64,000 nt of DNA from positions 2,660 through 66,659 of the forward strand of contig VZRS01009682.1 in NCBI GenBank assembly GCA_013398055.1, written 5' to 3'. A model generated the notes under the pieces. It was given only the letters and a program-made list of their open reading frames with translations, was not told where the DNA came from and made no database searches. Below are positions 1 through 11,900 of this stretch, piece after piece. The position numbers and the translations under genes were made by a program. How positions within the stretch are numbered: position 1 is the first letter of the stretch; each line of letters begins with the position of its first letter. The stretch comes from Ifrita kowaldi (Eukaryota; Chordata; Aves; Passeriformes; Cinclosomatidae).

Positions 1-3000
1 GGGCGCTCAAAGCCCACTGGAATTTTTATTTTGCTTAATACACCACTTAAGCAATTAGCAGTGATTGTAGCAGTCCTGGGTGAGGCGCTGGGTAGAATTG
101 AATTTCCCCAGCTCAGATACCATTAGGCAGCAGTTTAAGGCTGTTTGCAGGCGGGTATGAGACAGTGATGCGTGTGGGGAATTAGATCTGCAACGTAAAA
201 AAAAACATAATAAGAAAATTTCCTACAGAACTGTGTAACTTTATCTCACGTTTATTACGTGCTGTAATTGAAAAACAGTCTTAGGGGGTTCTCTGACCTA
301 ATGACGGGGGATCCCCAGTGATGACTGTGCTGTATCCATCAGGATTTGCTTTGTTGAGCATCCACTCAGCTCTCCCTCCCAAAACACCCAAGGAGCCCCT
401 CCACGGCACAGCAATCCCCAGGGCAAGAGTAATCTCTTTCAAAGAGTTTGCACTTTGGGTTATGTTGCAGGGCTTTTTGCTTTAAATCCCCGGAGTTTTG
501 GGTGCGTCCAGGGGAGGGGGGTGAGCAGATAAATCTCCTGTTGTTTGGCATTTCTGAGCCCAGGAAGGGTCTGCCCACAGGTCCCAGGTCAGTGGTTAAT
601 GTGTAACAGGTGTGAGGACACTGTGCACCCACGGCACCCCAGCCTGGAGGGGCACGGATGTGCAAATCATTTTCTGAGGATGGGAAGGCAAGAGGAGGAG
701 GGTTTTGTTGTGGGCTGAGGGGCGGAAGGAAATCGAGGCTTAGCGAGGGAAATGTGAGATTGCTTGGTTGGGGACAGGGCTTGTGCTGCTCCTCGGGGGA
801 GGCTCTGCTATTGTGGTGGTTAAAAATAGACTTTGGACTGGGGAGTTTTCTGTGGGAAGCTCTCTGGCTGGAGACAGGCATGTGAGGTGGCCTCCAAGTG
901 AGGGGGAATGGACAACAGCCTCTGATCTCCTTCACCTAAAGCTCTGGGGTTTTAATTATCTTTTTTTTTTCCAATAGCTTTTCCTTTTGGTCATTGAGGG
1001 GGTGTCTCTACTTTATCCCCAGACACAGCACGCTGCCTCCAAGCCCCAAGCTGCATCCACGATGCCCAGGTGCACCAAAGCTTTGCTGATCATTATGTCC
1101 CTGCACCCTGGGGACCCTGTCCCCATGGCTGAGGTGTCCCCCAGGTCCCACACCACTGTCCCCAGCAGGCTGAGTGCCTTGGGTGATGCTCCAGCCCCGT
1201 GCGTGGGCTGGAATTGTGGCTCCCTGCAAGCTGGATGGAATTACTGAGGGAAAAGATTATCTAAGATCCAGTGGATCTTATCTATGAACTTGTCGTTATT
1301 TTCCAGCAGCTGTCAGCACAGGAGGTACAACATCCACGGGATTTTGGAGGGGAGGGAGAGGAACAGCCCTGTGGTACTGTCAGAATAGTAGGAAATGGAG
1401 AAAAGCTCAGGTTTTTATTGGGGGGCTCTCATGGGCCCATTTGCTTATTTGAGCCCTGTGGGGCTCAATCAGGACATCACACAGCTGTGGGGACACCCTT
1501 ATGTGCAAGAGGGGGGAAAGGGTAATTTCTTGCCCGTTTTCTCTTCTGAAGATGTGTCCCATCAGCACCTGCACCCCAAAACCTTGTCCTGGCCATCCAG
1601 CACTGCTGAGTGCTTTGAGGCATCTGTTTTGAGAGCTGGGCTGGCCAGAGGGATTCCTTACTGGGCAGCAGAAAAAGGCACAAGGAGCCTTTTCACTCCA
1701 GAAAAATGTTTTCCAAGCTGCAGGTGACAGCAGGTGGACCCTGAAGTGCGTCTGGGCAGGGAGTCAAAGCATGCTCCTACTAAGGGATTGTTCAAGGCAG
1801 GTGGTTTGACCATAAAATTTGAAACCAAAATGCTGTTCAATTAATATTTTAGTGGGATGGACAGTAAATGAGAGGAACAAAGATTGTTTCCATTTCCATC
1901 TGGTTCAGACAGCCAGTGGGATTTAGGATGACAACAGTATAAATAGTACATGGAGTACTGAGGAGTCTGGAGAGCAGTCAGCTTCTCCCACCCCAGGGCT
2001 GCGGTCAGGGGTCCGGGGGATGTGAAAGGCACGAGGCAGGTGACTTCTGCTTTTGTTCCCTGTCGTTTTCTCTTCCTCAGCTCAGCCTCTGCGTGCAGTT
2101 AAAGCTCTGCTGGGTCTCGAGGGCTGGGAAGGGTCCTCGAGGCGACAAAGGGAGGTCACTTGGTCACATGCTTCAGGTCCCAGCTGTGGAATGGGGGGAC
2201 ATCAGCTCCGATGGATCCCTCCTCCCGCTGTGCTTGCACGGCAGGAGTGGGGGTGATGCCCCTGCTTCTCTCCTGCCGTCAGTCCGAGCCTGCTCGCTCT
2301 GCCCCACTGTCCCCAAGGCCAGTTCCCTTCCCGATTTGAGCTGTTTTCCCGTCTGCCCAGGGCAGGCAGTGCCTCGGGGCTGCGCAGGCAGGCTCCAGGC
2401 TCCCTCGGGAGCTGCCTGTGTGTCAGGAGCTGCCTGCCAGGAGCATCACCTCGGGGGGGCCGGGGCTATCGCCTTGCTCTGCGACCTGCTCGTGACTCGG
2501 GGATCTCCTCTGGCATGGCACGCTTAGGTCAGGCGCTTTTCTGGGGGAGCAGGTGCCTGGGTTTCCTCATGTCATCCCCGCGGGATCGGGATGACCAGCT
2601 GGGGCTTTGAGTGGCATCGATCTTGCTGGAAACCGAGCAGCCTTGCAGGACTGGGACAGCCGGGGCTGCGCTGGGATCTCCTTCCCCAGGAGCCAGGGCT
2701 TTGCTGCACGCCCTCCTGCGCTGGCTTTTCCTTTCCCTTTGCTCCCGGGGAGTTGTCCGACACAGGTGGGGGTGGAGGGATGCAGGCAGGGATGGAGGGA
2801 TTCATTTTGCCACTCACAACCTCCAGTGCTTTTCCCCATTGAGTTTCGGATCACTTTGTCCCAGCCTGGCTGCGCTGCGCTGGGCGGAAGGGAAACATCT
2901 CTTTATTAGGGTTGTTTCCTTAAATAAAGCCATCGGAGCCAGCGCTGGGCAGGCTGTGCTGGCCATCCCATGACCGGTGTTGCGCATTCGGGTTATTAAC

Positions 3001-5400
3001 ACCTCATTAGATGCTGGTTCCTCCCCACGCCTCTGGTTCAGCAAATCCCAGTGGCTTTGTTGTTGCTCCCTGACTCCTGTTTCACCGGGGAGTTGTTTTT
3101 TTATGGTCTCCTGCGCTTCTGCTGACAGTTTAAATTTCATTTCTTCTTGAGGTCAGTAGCTTTGCTTCGACTTTCAGATTATTCTATGTGCCCCCCTCCC
3201 AGAGCAAGGGATGTCTCAGCACACCTTGGTGGGAGAGGTGTCCCGAAATCATTGCCAGCAGCTGGTTCTCACCTGCCATCCCAGCCTGGGTTTCCACTTG
3301 GCAAACCCCAGAAATTCTTTATTTTTATCCTCTCTTTTTAAATCTTGACTCAGTTTCCCAAATGACAGCGGCAGCAGGCACAGCTCTGCCCTGGGAGGAG
3401 TCTGGGGACTCGTGCAGGTGGGTTAGGAGCCCATCACCAGCCTGATGCCGTGGCTGCCACTCCACAGCTTCTTTGTGACAACAAGCCACCCCATTTTATA
3501 TATTTATTTTTCTGTCCTCTTGTGTCACCCAGGCCAGGGACTCAGGGCTGTGGCCCCTGAGCCAGTTCTGGAGTGGGCTGATGGCACTTCCAAAGGAGTC
3601 TGGCTCCTTAGAAAGGTGCCTGGAGCATGCTGCAGCCCTCAGTAAGCTGGGCTGGCAGGGGATGGCCCTCTCCAAAAAGCAATTGCAGATTTGCTGCTTA
3701 TTTTCATCTTGAGCTTATTTTCGTCTCCGCTTCCACCGCTCTGCCCGGGGATGCTGTCTGTGGCATGATAAGTTATTTCCAGAAGTGGGGCAGAGCTGTT
3801 GGCATGGAGGGGCGTGCAGGCACCCAGATTAAAGGTAAATCTACACAGATAATTGGGAGCCTGCTTCCTGCAGAAATCAGGTGAATCAGGGGCGGGGATG
3901 GCTCTGCAGTCCCAGGGGCTGCCCTTAAACCACCCCACTGACTCCCAGCCTGTGCTGTTGGGCCCTGGCAGGGGGGCTCCTGGCTGTGCTCTGGGCAGGG
4001 GGGTTGGATACGTGGCACAGGGTTAGTAATCCCCGCCGCCGCCTCCTCAGACCTGCCAGATGTCTCTCCTCTAGGCTTCATTTTTATAAATTGGCCTTTT
4101 AAAGTCTGTCATCCCCATGCAGATGAAAGGAAGATGCTGTGATGCCTCTGCGTGCGCGTCTCCGAGCCTGAGCCCGGCTGCCGTGCCTGGGTCTCCTTGA
4201 GGCTTTTTGTTTGGGGCTTTATCTTTTTTGAAGTGCCTTTTGTTTTTTCCCTTCTTCTTCTTTTTTTTCCATTAACCTCTCAGAGTCTGTTGCCATGCCT
4301 TGGTTTTGGGCAGGCAGGCTCTGAGCACCAGTCCCTCCTGGAGAGAGGGATGGGGAGCTGTGTTTTCCCCCAAATTCATGAGAGGGAAACCATCAAAGCC
4401 CCAGGGCTCGACACCGGGCAGATGCAAATAAACCCATCACCGAGGGGCTTTCTCTTCCCCCCACAAGCACCTTTCTGCTCTTTTCCCTTTGCACCCTTTC
4501 CCTCTCCCTTGCTCTTGCCGTGACTGCTTGGATTGGCAGCAGGAGACTCCTTTTCATCTCCCTTTTCTCCCCGAGCCCAAATACTCCTGGCCCGTGGCTT
4601 GGTGCCATGGCAGCTCCCGGGGCCGTGGCAGAGCTGGGGTTGTGAATTTTCAATTCAAAGGGCAGAGTCTTTAAATCCTCTGCTTGGTGATGGATGGATA
4701 ATTAGGAATTTCATTTGCTGGGCGGGTAACAAACAGCTTTGCATTTTCTGCTGCTTTGCTGATGTCTCTTGGGGAAATTCAGACGCTGCTCCTAAACTGC
4801 AGGGATGGGTTTTTTCCCAGCTGGCATGGCTCCCTGCTCAGGTCTCCGGGAAAGCCCTGTGATGCTGGGGAGAGCCTTGCCAGGGATTTCTGCAGGATCT
4901 GGAGCTCTGCTGGTGTTGTGGGATGTGAGGGGCCAATGCAGGCCCATGTGTACCCTGTCCTCAATGCCTCCCTGGCACAGCCAGGGCTCCGAGCAGCATC
5001 CCTGCCTTAAAGATGGGAAAATGCCACATGTATCGTGTTTCTGTTGGGTTTTTATTGCCTGTGTGGATTTCTGCCTGTTTGGAGGGGGTTGAGAGCCACT
5101 TCCAGGGATGGAGGTGCTCCCAGAGAACTCATCTCCATAGGGATGTGCTGGGGATATGGCAACCGGCTCCTGGCCACAGCTGCTGCTCTGAATCACAGCC
5201 TTCAGGGCTTCATCCTGCCTGGGGTCTGGTGACTGACGTGGTTGGGGTCTGGAGGATAAGAAGCAGGTTATCCCAGTCCCCAGTGCCCGCCCCGGTCCCG
5301 TGGCTTGTGCCGTTCATCCGAGCAGTAATTAATTATTGGCCATGTAAGCTGCCGGCGGGATCCGGCGCGTGATTTATTAGCAGGAGTAATCCCTCGCCAG
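1..5400. other. No recognised gene; upstream region or 5' intron of SH2B2
   Basis: I see no coding exon here that matches a known family. Open frames on both strands are short, have no domain, and lack paired splice sites with codon-like composition. The DNA is mostly unique and moderately GC-rich, with scattered AT-rich islands (for example 3770-3860, 4075-4110 and 5311-5400). By synteny the stretch lies between CUX1 and SH2B2 or within a 5' non-coding intron of SH2B2. That placement is inference. Confidence 0.5.
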
Positions 5401-5410
5401 CAAAAGAGCT

Positions 5411-6080
5411 GCTCTGTGAATGGAGAGCAGCAAAATCCAGGGAAAGAGATGCTCTGTGAATGGAGAGCAGCAAAATCCAGGGAAAGAGATGCTCTGTGAA
5501 TGGAGAGCAGCAAAATCCAGGGAAAGAGATGCTCTGTGAATGGAGAGCAGCAAAATCCAGGGAAAGAGATGCTCTGTGAATGGAGAGCAGCAAAATCCAG
5601 GGAAAGAGATGCTCTGTGAATGGAGAGCAGCAAAATCCAGGGAAAGAGATGCTCTGTGAATGGAGAGCAGCAAAATCCAGGGAAAGAGATGCTCTGTGAA
5701 TGGAGAGCAGCAAAATCCAGGGAAAGAGATGCTCTGTGAATGGAGAGCAGCAAAATCCAGGGAAAGAGATGCTCTGTGAATGGAGAGCAGCAAAATCCAG
5801 GGAAAGAGATGCTCTGTGAATGGAGAGCAGCAAAATCCAGGGAAAGAGATGCTCTGTGAATGGAGAGCAGCAAAATCCAGGGAAAGAGATGCTCTGTGAA
5901 TGGAGAGCAGCAAAATCCAGGGAAAGAGATGCTCTGTGAATGGAGAGCAGCAAAATCCAGGGAAAGAGATGCTCTGTGAATGGAGAGCAGCAAAATCCAG
6001 GGAAAGAGATGCTCTGTGAATGGAGAGCAGCAAAATCCAGGGAAAGAGATGCTCTGTGAATGGAGAGCAGCAAAACCCGG
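5411..6080. repeat. 40-bp minisatellite, about 17 near-identical units
   Basis: A 40-base unit beginning GCTCTGTGAATGGAGAGCAG recurs exactly every 40 bases, with starts at 5411, 5451 and so on to 6051. The units look identical; only the edge before 5411 and the last unit (which ends in CCCGGGGG) diverge. The period is not a multiple of three and contains no stop on the minus strand, so all three minus frames stay open for 240-380 codons. Those frames are a by-product of the repeat, not genes. Confidence 0.97.
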
Positions 6081-6091
6081 GGGAGCTGTCC

Positions 6092-7452
6092 TGCCCTTCC
6101 AGAACTGGATCCCACAGGCACAGTCCCTGCCTGGAGCAGGGCAGCCACAGGCACCCTTGGGCTCCGTGTTTGAGCCAGCTGAGGTGGATTTGCCAACCTG
6201 CTGCCCTTGGAATGGGGGAAGGAGGGGTGTCTGGACACAAGGACTGTGTGTTTGTGGTCATGGGCTCAGCAGTGCCCCAGCCAAGGCCCACCAGTACCAG
6301 CAGACCACGAGCAGTTTTGGCACTGGGAGGGGATTTTGACATGCAGTCACTGCTGGGGTCTCCCAGGGGAGGCTGTTGATGCTGCCCAGAGCCAGGCAGA
6401 GATTTGGGAAGGGCAGCATGAGCACCAAGCTGGACTGGACACGTGCCCTGCCAGTCCCACAGCCACTGGGAGAAGGACCACTGTGGAGATTGGGCAAAGT
6501 GGGGCTTCTCCCAAGGGCTCACGGGTCTGGTCTGCAGCTCCCATCAGCTTCTGGTGTGCTCCTGGGTCTGGCTTCTGTTTCTTTTTCCCCTCTACCCCAC
6601 CTCCTCATTGGCCTCTGCTGAGGGCCTGTCCTGGGTTATCTGTTAGCTGATGCTCAGCGGGGAGGGCGAAATCCCAAAATTGATGTGGCAAAGGATCAGG
6701 GCAGAAAAATAGAGATTGGAAAAAGAGGAGGACCAGCTGGTGGGTGCAGAGGGGAGGGTGCTGCCCTGGGTGGGCGCTGCCAGGACTCCCAGTGCCCCCT
6801 CCCCCTGTGGGGAGCTGTGCCATGCCCAGGAAGACACAGAGCGAGAGGAATCCTGAAGGCAAATCCCCCCGGGCTCCTCCGCTCGGGGACTCCTTAGCGG
6901 TTTCACGAGAAATCAATAATGCTTTTGCATGGTCATAATCGTAAAATAAGTACAATTTATGGCTGCTGCCAGGGCCAAGATTCTTTCCTAGTGGATGAGG
7001 TGGAGAGAGAGCGACACACAGACACTTTCCCACAGCATTTTCCTTTGCACTGGAACTGCAGATCAGCTCTGGCATCGTGGCAAGGGGAGACCCCTGTTTT
7101 GGGGGGCAGGGTGTGTTGTCCGTGTCCATGCCCCCATTTTGAGGGTCAGGGTGTGTTGTCTGTGTCCATGCCCCATTTGGGGGTGCAGGGTGTGTTGTCC
7201 ATGCCCCCATTTTGGGGCTGCAGGGTGTGTTGTCTTTGTCCATGCCCCCATTTTGGGGGTCAGGGTGTGTTGTTCATGTCCATGCCCTCCTTTGTGGGGG
7301 GGACAGGGTGGGTTGTCCATGTCCCAGTTTAGGGGGGACTGGGTGGGTTGTCCATGCCCCCATTTTGGGGGGGACAGGGTGGGTTGTCCGTGTCCCAGTT
7401 TAGGGGGACAGGATGGGTTATCCATGTCCATGCCCCCATTTTGGGGGTCAGG
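6092..7452. repeat. Copy 1 of a 1.36-kb segment repeated across a single-N gap
   Basis: The sequence starting TGCCCTTCCAGAACTGG at 6092 starts again at 7454, directly after the N at 7453. The two copies look identical apart from a ~41-base unit present only here (about 7211-7251) and small differences in G-run length. Identical flanks on both sides of a gap are typical of contig ends or haplotypes that were not merged. This segment has no recognised exon. Its last 360 bases are G-rich minisatellite. Confidence 0.9.
7090..7452. repeat. G-rich ~41-bp minisatellite, first copy
   Basis: About nine imperfect units of roughly 41 bases carry the pattern G-run, CAGGGTGTGTTGTC, GTGTCCATGCCCCCATTTTG. 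Some units hold runs such as GGGGGGGACAGGGTGGG (near 7300 and 7371) that fit an intramolecular G-quadruplex. The array is cut by the N at 7453 and appears again, longer, at 8458-8875. Confidence 0.9.
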
Positions 7453-7453
7453 N
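7453..7453. other. Assembly gap written as one N
   Basis: A single ambiguous base marks a sequence join. The bases after it repeat those from 6092 onward, so the join probably has overlapping ends. Confidence 0.9.
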
Positions 7454-8773
7454 TGCCCTTCCAGAACTGGATCCCACAGGCACAGTCCCTGCCTGGAGCA
7501 GGGCAGCCACAGGCACCCTTGGGCTCCGTGTTTGAGCCAGCTGAGGTGGATTTGCCAACCTGCTGCCCTTGGAATGGGGGAAGGAGGGGTGTCTGGACAC
7601 AAGGACTGTGTGTTTGTGGTCATGGGCTCAGCAGTGCCCCAGCCAAGGCCCACCAGTACCAGCAGACCACGAGCAGTTTTGGCACTGGGAGGGGATTTTG
7701 ACATGCAGTCACTGCTGGGGTCTCCCAGGGGAGGCTGTTGATGCTGCCCAGAGCCAGGCAGAGATTTGGGAAGGGCAGCATGAGCACCAAGCTGGACTGG
7801 ACACGTGCCCTGCCAGTCCCACAGCCACTGGGAGAAGGACCACTGTGGAGATTGGGCAAAGTGGGGCTTCTCCCAAGGGCTCACGGGTCTGGTCTGCAGC
7901 TCCCATCAGCTTCTGGTGTGCTCCTGGGTCTGGCTTCTGTTTCTTTTTCCCCTCTACCCCACCTCCTCATTGGCCTCTGCTGAGGGCCTGTCCTGGGTTA
8001 TCTGTTAGCTGATGCTCAGCGGGGAGGGCGAAATCCCAAAATTGATGTGGCAAAGGATCAGGGCAGAAAAATAGAGATTGGAAAAAGAGGAGGACCAGCT
8101 GGTGGGTGCAGAGGGGAGGGTGCTGCCCTGGGTGGGCGCTGCCAGGACTCCCAGTGCCCCCTCCCCCTGTGGGGAGCTGTGCCATGCCCAGGAAGACACA
8201 GAGCGAGAGGAATCCTGAAGGCAAATCCCCCCGGGCTCCTCCGCTCGGGGACTCCTTAGCGGTTTCACGAGAAATCAATAATGCTTTTGCATGGTCATAA
8301 TCGTAAAATAAGTACAATTTATGGCTGCTGCCAGGGCCAAGATTCTTTCCTAGTGGATGAGGTGGAGAGAGAGCGACACACAGACACTTTCCCACAGCAT
8401 TTTCCTTTGCACTGGAACTGCAGATCAGCTCTGGCATCGTGGCAAGGGGAGACCCCTGTTTTGGGGGGCAGGGTGTGTTGTCCGTGTCCATGCCCCCATT
8501 TTGAGGGTCAGGGTGTGTTGTCTGTGTCCATGCCCCATTTGGGGGTGCAGGGTGTGTTGTCCATGCCCCCATTTTGGGGGTCAGGGTGTGTTGTTCATGT
8601 CCATGCCCTCCTTTGTGGGGGGGACAGGGTGGGTTGTCCATGTCCCAGTTTAGGGGGGACTGGGTGGGTTGTCCATGCCCCCATTTTGGGGGGGGCAGGG
8701 TGGGTTGTCCGTGTCCCAGTTTAGGGGGACAGGATGGGTTATCCATGTCCATGCCCCCATTTTGGGGGTCAGG
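7454..8773. repeat. Copy 2 of the 1.36-kb segment
   Basis: This segment matches 6092-7452 but lacks one ~41-base minisatellite unit. It then continues uninterrupted through further minisatellite units into SH2B2 coding exon 1, so it is the copy most likely to be joined correctly to the gene. Confidence 0.9.
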
Positions 8774-8875
8774 GTGTGTTGTCCGTGTCCATGCCTCATT
8801 TTGGGGGTCAGGGTGTGTTGTCCGTGTCAATGTCCCAGTTTAGGGGGATCAGGGTGGGTTGTCCATGTCCATCCC
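8458..8875. repeat. G-rich ~41-bp minisatellite next to the SH2B2 coding exon
   Basis: About ten imperfect ~41-base units of the same family as 7090-7452. The array ends about 30 bases before the AG acceptor at 8902-8903, so it lies directly upstream of the splice acceptor of the first coding exon. Several units have four closely spaced G-runs. Confidence 0.9.
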
Positions 8876-8919
8876 ACACTCAGGCCATGTCCTTGTCCCT
8901 CAGCCTGCCGGCAGGTGGA

Positions 8920-8934
8920 ATGGGGCAGCCATGA
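8920..8934 (+). promoter_or_regulatory. Four-codon upstream ORF overlapping the SH2B2 start codon
   Basis: An ATG at 8920 opens a frame of four codons (M-G-Q-P) that ends at TGA 8932-8934. This stop shares bases with the real start ATG at 8931-8933, in the arrangement ATGA. The frame is shifted relative to the main ORF. It lies in the same exon, downstream of the acceptor at 8903, so it should be in the mature 5' UTR. Such an ORF could reduce initiation or permit reinitiation; that effect is inference. Confidence 0.6.
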
Positions 8935-11900
8935 ACGGCGATGCCCTGTGCCAGGAGCCCTCCTCCCCGCTCCCCGACTGGAGGGAGTTCTGCAAGCTGC
9001 ACGCCCAGGCAGCCGCCGTGGACTTCGCCCAGAAGTTCTGCCAGTTCCTGAAGGAGAACCCCCACTACGACACCCCCGGGGCAGAGACCTCCTTCTCCCA
9101 CCATTTCACCGCCAACTTCCTGGACATCTTCAGCCTGGAGGTCAGCCGGGTGTTCGTGTCTGACTCGCCCACCAAGTACAACATCGTGCCCTTCGTGGGG
9201 CTGCAGAACTGCCACGTCCCCTACGGGCGGGAGGTCACCCCCAGGAAGGAGGAGACGTCCACGGAGTCCCTGGACAGCATGGACGCCCCGCTGGGCGCCA
9301 GCCGCTACCTGACCCCAGCCCAGCAGGTGCAGGCTCGCAAGGTCTCCTCCTACGGCCAGTCCCGCAGCTCGGAGGACGTCTCCATCCACGCTGCTGCCAA
9401 GCCCAAGTTCAAGAAAGGCTTCTCCCTGAGGAACATGAGCCTGTGCGTGGTGGATGGAATGAAGGAGATGTGGCACCGCAAATCCTCTCCGGAGCCGGGC
9501 GCCGAGGCTGCTCCGGGCGGCCGCAGAGCCGAGAGGGAGCCGTGGCCGGCCGGGGGCAAGGAGCCTGGGGACCCTCGGGAGAAATGGACCCACAAGCTGC
9601 GCCTGTCCAAGGTGCCCTCGTCCAAGGTGGAGCTGGTGGACATCCAGAGGGAGGGGACGCTGCGCTACATGGTGGCCGATGACACGAACTGTGTGGGGAG
9701 CTCGCAGTGGCAGAAGTGCCGCCTCCTGCTCCGGAAAGCGGTGAAGGTGGAAGGAGAGAGGTTCCTCCTGGAGTTTTATGTCCCTCCAAAGGTAAGTCCT
9801 GGTTTTTGTCTACAGTTGTTTTTATGAGAAATTCAGGCAGAAGTTGGGTTTTGCTTGGGGCTTTTCTTGTTTCCGCTGCTGAGCTGGGCTGAAGTCCAGC
9901 TCTGGTCGAGGGGGAGATCTGGTGCTGTGTGGCTGAGGTGTGAATGGATGGGAAAATGTGCTTGAAACCCATCCAACCTGCAGGCCAAAATGAACCTCGC
10001 ACTGTTGGTGTTGGTCTGTGCCTCTCACCTTTTGAGAAAATACAAAACATGAGCTTAAACTCGAGTGCATCTCTCTGGAGAGCAGCTCAGCACTGGTACA
10101 GATGGCGGGCATTGCTCTGGGCTGGACTGGGGGCTTCCCCAGCCCAGGGAACAGGGCCTGGCTGGAAGGAAACAACCCCATGTCCATGGCGCCCACAAGG
10201 CAGCCTTTGAGAGAGCAGGAGAAGGACATTTTACAGGGGCATGGAGTGACAGGACAGGGGGGAAAGAGAGTAGGGATAGGTGGGACATTGGGAAGAAATT
10301 CTTCCATGTGAGGGTGAGGAGGCCCTGGCACAGGGTGCCCAGAGCAGCTGTGGCTGCCCCATCCCTGGAAGTGTCCAAGGCCAGGTTGGAGGGGGCTTGG
10401 AGCAACCTGGGATAGTAGAAGGTGTCCCTGCCCGTGGCAGGGGTGGAACAGGATTCCTTCCAACCCAACCCATTCTGTGATTCTGTGGATGGAGGATCTG
10501 ATGGAGCCTGGTGTGTCAGCTGCACCAAAGAGAAAATAAACTCGGGTTAAAATGGAACAACTGCTGCTCTTAAAACATTTAGGAGAGAGCTCGTAGAGGA
10601 ATTCCTTTTTTAGTGTATCTTGATTTGCCTCTAAAAATCAATTTTGAAATTATTTCATGGCAACTTTTATGAACATTGTCTGCTCTTCTGTTATAATCAC
10701 ACCCCACTTAGGTTTACAGCTTTCTCCTCTCATCCCATCTTGCTTTCCATCTGGCAAATGTAAAAGTGGCACCAGTCTGGCACAGCTGGAAGAAAACTGC
10801 TTTTTGCTTCAGCAGCCCACAGCTCTGTTTCTGCATAGACCCTACAAAAACCATGGCCATGTCTTTAAATCTTTAAAGGGAAGAACCCTCCCGGAGAGGA
10901 GGGGGTTGGAATAAGATGATCTTTAAAGTCCCTTCCAACCCAAACCATTCTGTGATTCTAAGACCCTTCACTGGCTCAGGGCTGAATTATCACCTTGTTT
11001 CCTCTCCTTTCGAAGCAGCTGCCACTTCCTTTCTGACCTTCTCCTGTGCAAACACCAAGATGGAAAAATTCCCCAGGGATGGGCAGAGCCTTGCACGGCT
11101 GAGACGTGTCTGGAGGCAGCACTGGGGCTCCGGGGCTGGCAGAAACGAAACATCCTGCAAGGGAAAAAGCAGTTTCTGTTCTTTCTTGGATTTATTTATT
11201 TTTATTTCCCAATAAAAATGGGAACTGAGCCCATTATTGGTAACTTGCAGCCTGGAGCTCCTTGCTGGCCTCATCCCACCCACTGCAGCCAAGGCACCAG
11301 GCACAGGTTTTGGTGACTAAATCTCATCTCTGCTTCCTGCAGCTGCAATGCTCCAAATCCCAGAACCCTGGAGGGGACCAGCCCTGGAGAGCAGCTCCAC
11401 GAGCTCCTTTGTGGGGATTTGTTATAATTAAAACAAATATCTGGGGAATTTGTTGCTCAGCAAACACTTGGAGTGGGAGGCATCGGGTCTTGCCTCCCCA
11501 CCGAGGCTCCGGCGGGTGCCAGGGGCCCCGGGGGAAATTCATTTTTCTTTATTTTAATGTAATTAAAATTCCCTGCATGGCTGAGGCTGCTGCGTCGTGG
11601 CTGCCCGGTTGAAATGCTGCTCCTGTGCTGGAGAAATGGGGCTGCTTTCTGCATGGGAAGCATCCCCCATCAGACAGCATCTCCCATCATCCATCGAGAG
11701 AGGATTGAAAATGGAGAGAAATTAAGTGGTGTTGGCAGAGCTGGCACATCAGCCAGCGCTGGAGCAAGGAGGGTGGTTTGGCAGTTAAAGCACCTCCCTG
11801 TCTTCCACTGGGCCTCCTCTTGGTTTAATTCACAGAGCTCAGAGTTATCAGGCACGGGAGGGAAATCAATGCTGTTTATTCCTCCCCCTGTAATAACCAC

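Noticed and set aside
5411..6080. CRISPR-like array
   Set aside because: Repeats are directly adjacent without unique spacers, and the genome is eukaryotic; it is a minisatellite.
5268..6522. Three minus-strand ORFs of 241-381 codons with a repeating peptide
   Set aside because: All come from the 40-bp minisatellite, which has no minus-strand stop. Nothing outside the repeat supports a gene.
6605..8830. Minus-strand ORFs of 212-287 codons rich in HGQPTLSPPKWG-like units
   Set aside because: They are readings of the G-rich ~41-bp minisatellite and its duplicate across the N.
8880..9593. 237-codon ORF antisense to SH2B2 coding exon 1
   Set aside because: GC-rich shadow of a real exon with clear homology on the other strand.
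9822..10528. Minus-strand ORFs of 157-213 codons
   Set aside because: They overlap an antisense reading of a CR1 tail and have no family match.
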